A stretch of DNA of 64,000 nt from Dipteronia dyeriana (lineage: Eukaryota > Streptophyta > Magnoliopsida > Sapindales > Sapindaceae), in assembly GCA_032871835.1 (NCBI GenBank), contig CM065298.1:8481596-8545595 (forward strand), in the 5' to 3' direction. Made by a program: the position numbers and the translations under genes. The notes under the pieces are model-generated. The model was not told the origin of the DNA, made no database searches, and worked only from the letters and a program-made list of their open reading frames with translations. Positions 58,715 through 64,000 of this stretch are shown here, piece after piece. The first letter of the stretch is position 1, and each line of letters opens with the position of its first letter.

Positions 58715-61700
58715 CTACCTTGCTATAGGAGCTAGTTCAGAATTCAAATTTACACTGAAAATTTCATGCTGATCTTTCGGTTCATTTCCATGGCCGTCTG
58801 TCCTAGCCATCTCCATTGCTAAACAGTCCTTTAGTTCTATCACTACATAACTCATGGTTGGCCTTCTGATGGAAGCATGAGATACACAATGCATTGCTAG
58901 TTCAACAATTTTCCAGGCCGAATTACTGTCAAAATCTCCATGTAACCTTTGGTCTACAATGTTCTTGATATCCCCTTGTGCAAGCATAAAACCGACCCAT
59001 TGCTTTATGTGACTATTCTCGGTAGTGTTTGTAATCACAGGTCGATTTGTGATTATTTCCAAAAGAACAACCCCAAAACTATACACATCGCTTTTTGCTG
59101 TTAACCTATTTGTTTCAAAGTACCTGCAAGTCAAAACAGGTTATTCAGTGCAGATCATGAAAACAAGATTCTTTGCTATGGTGAGCCAATTAGCACTATT
59201 AGCAACCACTAAATCCGAATAAATACAGAACACCTCTCAAGTGGACCAGGCTGAAATATAGATGTAGATTGAAGAAAAAATAAAAAATTGTATGTAAGCA
59301 CGGATTGGAAACCAGGAATATTGAGCCAAACCAATCTTTGATATCTTGTTAATAATAATCACTATGCCTAAATTAGGTAAGGGTTCAAACAATGATATAA
59401 AACACTCTAATTAAAACCTTTCATAATTTTGAAAATACCTCATATTAATTTTAAAGGAAGGTTTGTAAACATTTAGATAGCATATATGTTAAAAGAACAA
59501 AGTACTTACTCAGGATCAAGGTAGCCAAACGTCCCTGCAACAACCGTTGAGACATGAGTGCCGCCTTCACCTGGAAAACTTCTTATGAGTCCAAAATCAG
59601 CTATTTTTGCTTGAAATTTATTGTCTAATAGGATGTTTGCAGACTTCACATCTCTATGTACTCTAGGTGGCTTGCAACCATAGTGCAGATACTCCAATCC
59701 TACATTTTATTTCCAAATTAATTGAATCAATTCATGCAGTGCTGTGCGGACAAATCAAATGAATTTTTGAAACAAAAACCATATATAGTTTGCTAACCTT
59801 GTGCCGACTCTACTGCTATACGAAGTCTCCCTTCCCAGCTCAAGACATCTTCATTGCTCTCTACACCCATAAACAAAATGCCTTTTCAATTTTGGTGTAT
59901 TCGGTTTCATGATTTAAATATTTGAAAGAAAAATAAGCATGTTTCAATCAAACCTGCTCTAAGATGCTCTTTTAAGTTTCCATTGGCCATGCACTCATAA
60001 ATGAGCCCAACATGATTGCCTTCATCACAATAGCCGTAAAGTTCTGTCAAGTTTCTGTGATGAACAGTCAGAAGAAGCTTGACCTCTGCTTCAAACTGTT
60101 CGTACCCTTGCCGTGAAGATTCTGAGAGCATTTTCACAGCAACTTCAGTGTCATCATCTAAGTAGCCATGGAAAACTTTCCCAAAACTTCCCTCACCGAG
60201 AAGCATTTCGAAGTTATTGGTCATCTTCACAATCTCAGCATAAGTAAATCGCGGGTTCTTCAACGTCAATGCACCTATATTTGGTGTCTTGGGATCTGTC
60301 ATGCAGAGATTGGCATCCTTCTTCCCTGCTGATCATAGAAGATTAAATTTCTTAAAAGTTACAAGGAGAGAATCAATATATATGCAAGACTATTGTGTCA
60401 TAGAGATAAATGACATATCAAGGCCATGCAGGTTTGTTCAAAATCAGACAATTTTACTTGATTTGTCTTAATTTTTTTAAAAGAATGTGATGGATGTCAT
60501 ACCTTGTTTTATTCGTATTCCTTTATGTTTCCAGAAGAAGATTGAGAGACTTATTATGATGAAAACTGAAGCAACCGAGGCAACTATCGGAACAACAACA
60601 GTTTTCTTCTTCTTTTTCTTCATCATGTTGCATGATGAGCAGAGATTTGGATTTCCATCAACACTTCAATCAAAGCAGCAGCCAATCGAAGAGATCACAA
60701 AACTAATAGCTGGAATTATAACTGCTAATAATAATGATTTTAGGATTTCTCTACGAAACATTGATTTTGAGACTTGCATTATCACAATTTTGTTGATATG
60801 GGTTCATGTTGGTTGGAAAACAGTTTATTAACATACCTCAATGACAGTGAACCTTTTTTCGATCTTTCAATGAGTTTGATTGGAACTGATCCTGTGAGGT
60901 TGTTTCCGGTTATGTTTCTGCAAAGGCATAGCAAATACATACATACAGTAAATCTTACCAATAAACCTGAAATTAAAGTGTTTAATTCCAAGTACAAACT
61001 TACAGAACCCTCAAGAATTTTAGTTGAGATAGAAACTCAGGCACTGGTCCAGTCAAATTATTGTTCGATAAGTCCCTGACATTATCAAAGAAATGTTTGA
61101 GCTGATAAATTTGGTCATCAATATATCGAAAATTCGCTGGTACATGTGAGATGCTGATAGTACTTACAGGATTTCTATCATTGTGAGATTGGATAAATGA
61201 ATTGGTATTTCCCCAGTCAAACCGCTGGAGGATAAATTCCTGATTTCAGGTTTTCAGTGATTTGATCAACAAAGAGTTAGAACAAACTAAAAATTAGTGT
61301 GCTTGAAGTTCGAAGTTTAAGGCATGAACTTACAGGGAAATGATTCTGGGAGGATTAAAATCATCATAGCTGCAATCAAGTCCATCCCATACATACGATT
61401 TTGGGGCACATGGATCTCCTTGCCAGTTTTCTCTCTTATACATTGACTTGATATTCTTGATAGCATCAACTAATATTTTCATATATGCAGAGGAGCAGAA
61501 GTAGTATTAAGAAATTATGATAAAAAATTACTGACAGCAAAAGAACGGAATCATCAGTCCTTTTAAGAGAATCTATGAGAATGAAATGCATATAGTTAAG
61601 TTAAGAAAGAGGTTACCATCTATTTGGTCTGTTTCTGATTGTAGAAGTTGCTTTACAACATAAAATTCAACGGCATTCAGGATGGGTGGCAGTGTTGATT

Positions 61701-62876
61701 TTTCAGATTTAAAGATTGAAAAGTCATATCTCCCTTGTTCTCCACTCAAGACTGAAGTGCTGTATGCAGTGGTTGCTGCTAAGTAGTTTGGAACAACAGG
61801 TCCATACAAGTACCGCCCGTTGATGGATATGTTGAATTGCCTTGACTGGTTGGGTAGGAGCACTTCAAGCTCAGCAAAATGCAAGTACACATAGATTTTG
61901 GATGCTTTATCCACAGTGTCAATGGAGAAATTCAGAGGATGACTGGCATTGTTTGGTGTGGCTGCACTCTTCATTAAAATTTGCGGTATCTGGAAGTCAT
62001 TAGAATTAATGGAGAGCGAGGTATTGATTTGATCCCAGTTGGAGTTACTATACGGAAACCAGATGCGATCGTAAACATCGTCAGGAAACCTGAGGCATTA
62101 ACTTTCTTTTTAGTTAAGCTAGAAGAAACTTTTTAAGTACAGGAATTTGGAAATAGAAATGACTTACCTGATCATTGGATTGTCTGATGAATAAACACCC
62201 AGGCGAGCAAATCGGATAAGAGATCCATATTCAGTTGTGTAAGTTGTATTTTTCAAGGGCCTGAACTCTAACGCCGATATAAAAGGTGTTCCAGAATCGG
62301 TGTTTACAAGACAAACATATATATAATTCAAAGAAGGGGAGTGTATGATTTCCTTAACTATGATAGTAGATTCATTGCCAAGGATCACAGAATCCCACAT
62401 ATTGGCTCCAAGGTGCAAATCAAACTCTGGTACCTTAGTTTGGAAATCATAATTTCCATACAGGAAACTTGCTCTGATCAAATAACTTGTGCCTCTTTTA
62501 ACCTTTACATTGTAACAGTTTCTGATGCCTTCAGGAAAGCTTCTGAGAGTCCAGAGATTTTGTCGCTGAGACTCTGATTGGTACCCAACTGTTACATTCT
62601 TGTTTATTCCAGTATCTATGAAGTTATCATCCCAAACATACGTCAAGCCCGTCTCCCCCGTGTAGCTTGAAGTTTCTGCTCCACAATCTATGCTGATGAA
62701 ACCTGACAGAGAATAAAAAAAAAAATTGTTAAGTAATTGTCAGTAAGTACAAATGATGTTTAAGAATAAAAGTTAGAGACATTTTCCAGATTACCTGTTT
62801 GATCCTGAGCATGAACAAGAACAATAAGAGCAAAAACTCCAAGCAATGAATACTGAAAAGACTCAAATTTCTCCAT
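58715..62876 (-). CDS. Full-length malectin-like LRR receptor kinase (LRR-I / IOS1-FRK1 type), 12 exons, 881 aa
   Basis: Minus-strand exons: 62876-62795, 62702-62168, 62089-61617, 61469-61334, 61239-61168, 61075-61004, 60917-60837, 60663-60503, 60325-59954, 59860-59798, 59699-59510, 59123-58715; all GT-AG, frame open throughout (2,646 nt). Layout: signal peptide 1-23; malectin-like domain ~28-363; LRR N-cap with [18 protein letters not shown]; two 24-residue LRR exons and a third repeat (to ~484); TM ~505-528 after a KKKKKK run; Ser/Thr kinase ~564-840 with [12 protein letters not shown] (Lys602), [12 protein letters not shown] (Asp699), ADFG (Asp717) and GTFGYLDPE. All key residues are present. 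Length fits the family (~880-900 aa). Such receptors act at the plasma membrane in immune or developmental signalling; the ligand is unknown. Unlike the gene at 20191, no intron separates EAE from VKLLL. Confidence 0.92.
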
Positions 62877-63029
62877 ACCTTTGTCAGGTTTTTTCAGGGA
62901 AGCTGACTAGAGAACCATAAGCAATAATTATCATCTTATAATTGGCGGTGCGAAAATCCCATTTGAACTATATGACTAAAGCATGTCAATGAAGTGTTGC
63001 TGCATGTGGACAGATTGTCATATTATCAA

Positions 63030-63119
63030 AGTCAAATATTCCAATTCTGTGTATACTCCGTGATTCACGCTCCAATTAGTCAAATGTATTTGCTAGTCAA
63101 TCGAAGATATTGTTTGACC
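63030..63119. promoter_or_regulatory. W-box cluster upstream of the full receptor kinase
   Basis: Four TTGAC(C/T) cores within 90 bp, 155-245 bp upstream of the ATG at 62876: AGTCAA (reverse complement of TTGACT) at 63030, 63078 and 63095, and TTGACC at 63114. W-boxes bind WRKY factors, and related defence receptors such as FRK1 are WRKY-regulated. The regulation of this gene is inferred. Confidence 0.5.
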
Positions 63120-64000
63120 AAATTAAAATTTGACATACAGCCAATGAGATTGGTTTTTGTGCTATAGTTTTGGTATGAGATAAAAAAAAAACAAAATAAA
63201 TAAATAAATCAAATGCTAGACTTGATTACATTAGGATTTTTCAATCTGAATGTGATATGAAATATGGCTGTCTAGCAATTTTGGATATAAAAAAAATTAA
63301 AAACGGCAAAAAGATGGAACTTTTTATTTTTGTTTTTTGGCAGAAGATAGTAATTATTGAACAAGTACAAGTCAACTAAGATATTATAAAACATAGGCTC
63401 GACTTTGAGTACATTTGAATTATCATACACCGGGATGGTACTTAATTACGGATTCAATTAGTACGTTAAAAAAGTATGTTCCAATTTATATCTAACCAAT
63501 CAAATTTAGGCATGTTAATCACTATTATTTATATTTAATTATTTTTTTTAAAAGTGTTTATATTTAATACATGATAACGGTTGACATGACTGATTTTGAA
63601 TGGCTAAATACAAATTGAAACGTCATTTTTGATAGATAATTTGAATACCTTAATTAATTAGCTGGTGCTGCAACATGCATTACTTTGATATGGGAAAACT
63701 GAGGAGAAGATCTGATAAATGAATACGATTAATTAGTTCCAGCTGCAAAACAATACTCATAATTGGCTATTCCAATTGCAGAAAATTAAAATTGTCAATC
63801 AATTCATAGAAAATTATGCAATTAACTAGTGCTCTACTTTCATGATTATTTAAGGTTCCAATCATTTGTTTTTTGAAATTTAACATACAATTAGAATTGT
63901 GTTAGGACCCGTCAAGATCAAACATTAAATATATGGTCCATCTATCTATTCATATAATCGAGATATATTTACTTCCACAACATCAAATTAGGGGTTTGGA
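63120..64000. other. Upstream flank, AT-rich; no gene seen
   Basis: No coding signal or terminal repeats recognised to the window end. Confidence 0.5.

Overview
The window is nuclear DNA of a eudicot plant. It is AT-rich, its genes have plant-type GT-AG introns, and it holds Ty1/copia and LINE relics, MULE/MITE elements and plant-specific families (malectin-like LRR receptor kinases, an HD-ZIP IV fragment). The species cannot be told from the sequence. I found no rRNA, tRNA, CRISPR array or bacterial-type operon.

Host genes. I could build five reading frames that stay open across their introns. A reduced malectin-like receptor kinase on + (20191-22711, 8 exons, 536 aa) lacks half of the ectodomain and all but the end of the LRRs, and has a damaged kinase. 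An MPO1-like (DUF962) ER membrane protein gene on - (23148-24883, 4 exons, 198 aa) is convergent with it. A second MPO1-like gene on - (42468-44194, 197 aa) is about 93% identical in protein. A gene on + (55220-57468, 3 exons, 365 aa) encodes only a signal peptide and malectin-like domain. A complete malectin-like LRR receptor kinase lies on - (58715-62876, 12 exons, 881 aa). The receptor/MPO1 pair is a segmental duplication. The second receptor copy is a pseudogene, in pieces at about 25.45-27.99 kb and 41.60-41.93 kb, split by about 13.6 kb of inserted DNA. A further receptor scrap is at 46.6-46.85 kb. Other relics are a p23 co-chaperone pseudogene cut in two by a copia element (11.4-11.8 and 18.13-18.28 kb) and an HD-ZIP IV homeobox fragment (41.0-41.44 kb).

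Mobile DNA. 0-6.2 kb: an L1-like LINE with its ORF1 part inverted relative to its ORF2 part, interrupted by a solo LTR; another LTR of the same family runs off the left edge. 7.06-10.96 kb: two non-autonomous MULE-like elements. 11.80-18.13 kb: an internally deleted copia element with 552-bp LTRs, inside the p23 copy. 26.2-27.7 kb: a MULE-like element and two fold-back MITEs in the broken receptor. 28.8-30.6 kb: a PIF/Harbinger-like element. 31.7-37.3 kb: a copia element on - holding a third solo LTR; it abuts a truncated copia relative on + (37.3-40.3 kb). 47.1-52.1 kb: a nearly full-length but decayed copia on -. 52.1-53.8 kb: a poly(A)-tailed retroposon on - containing a TIR element, which itself contains a tRNA-derived SINE.

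How the parts relate. Receptors of this LRR-I type are plasma-membrane proteins used in immunity and development, and MPO1-like proteins act in the ER on 2-hydroxy fatty acids. Their pairing here looks like joint duplication rather than proven joint function. Gene models were built by hand from splice sites and frame continuity, without transcript evidence.
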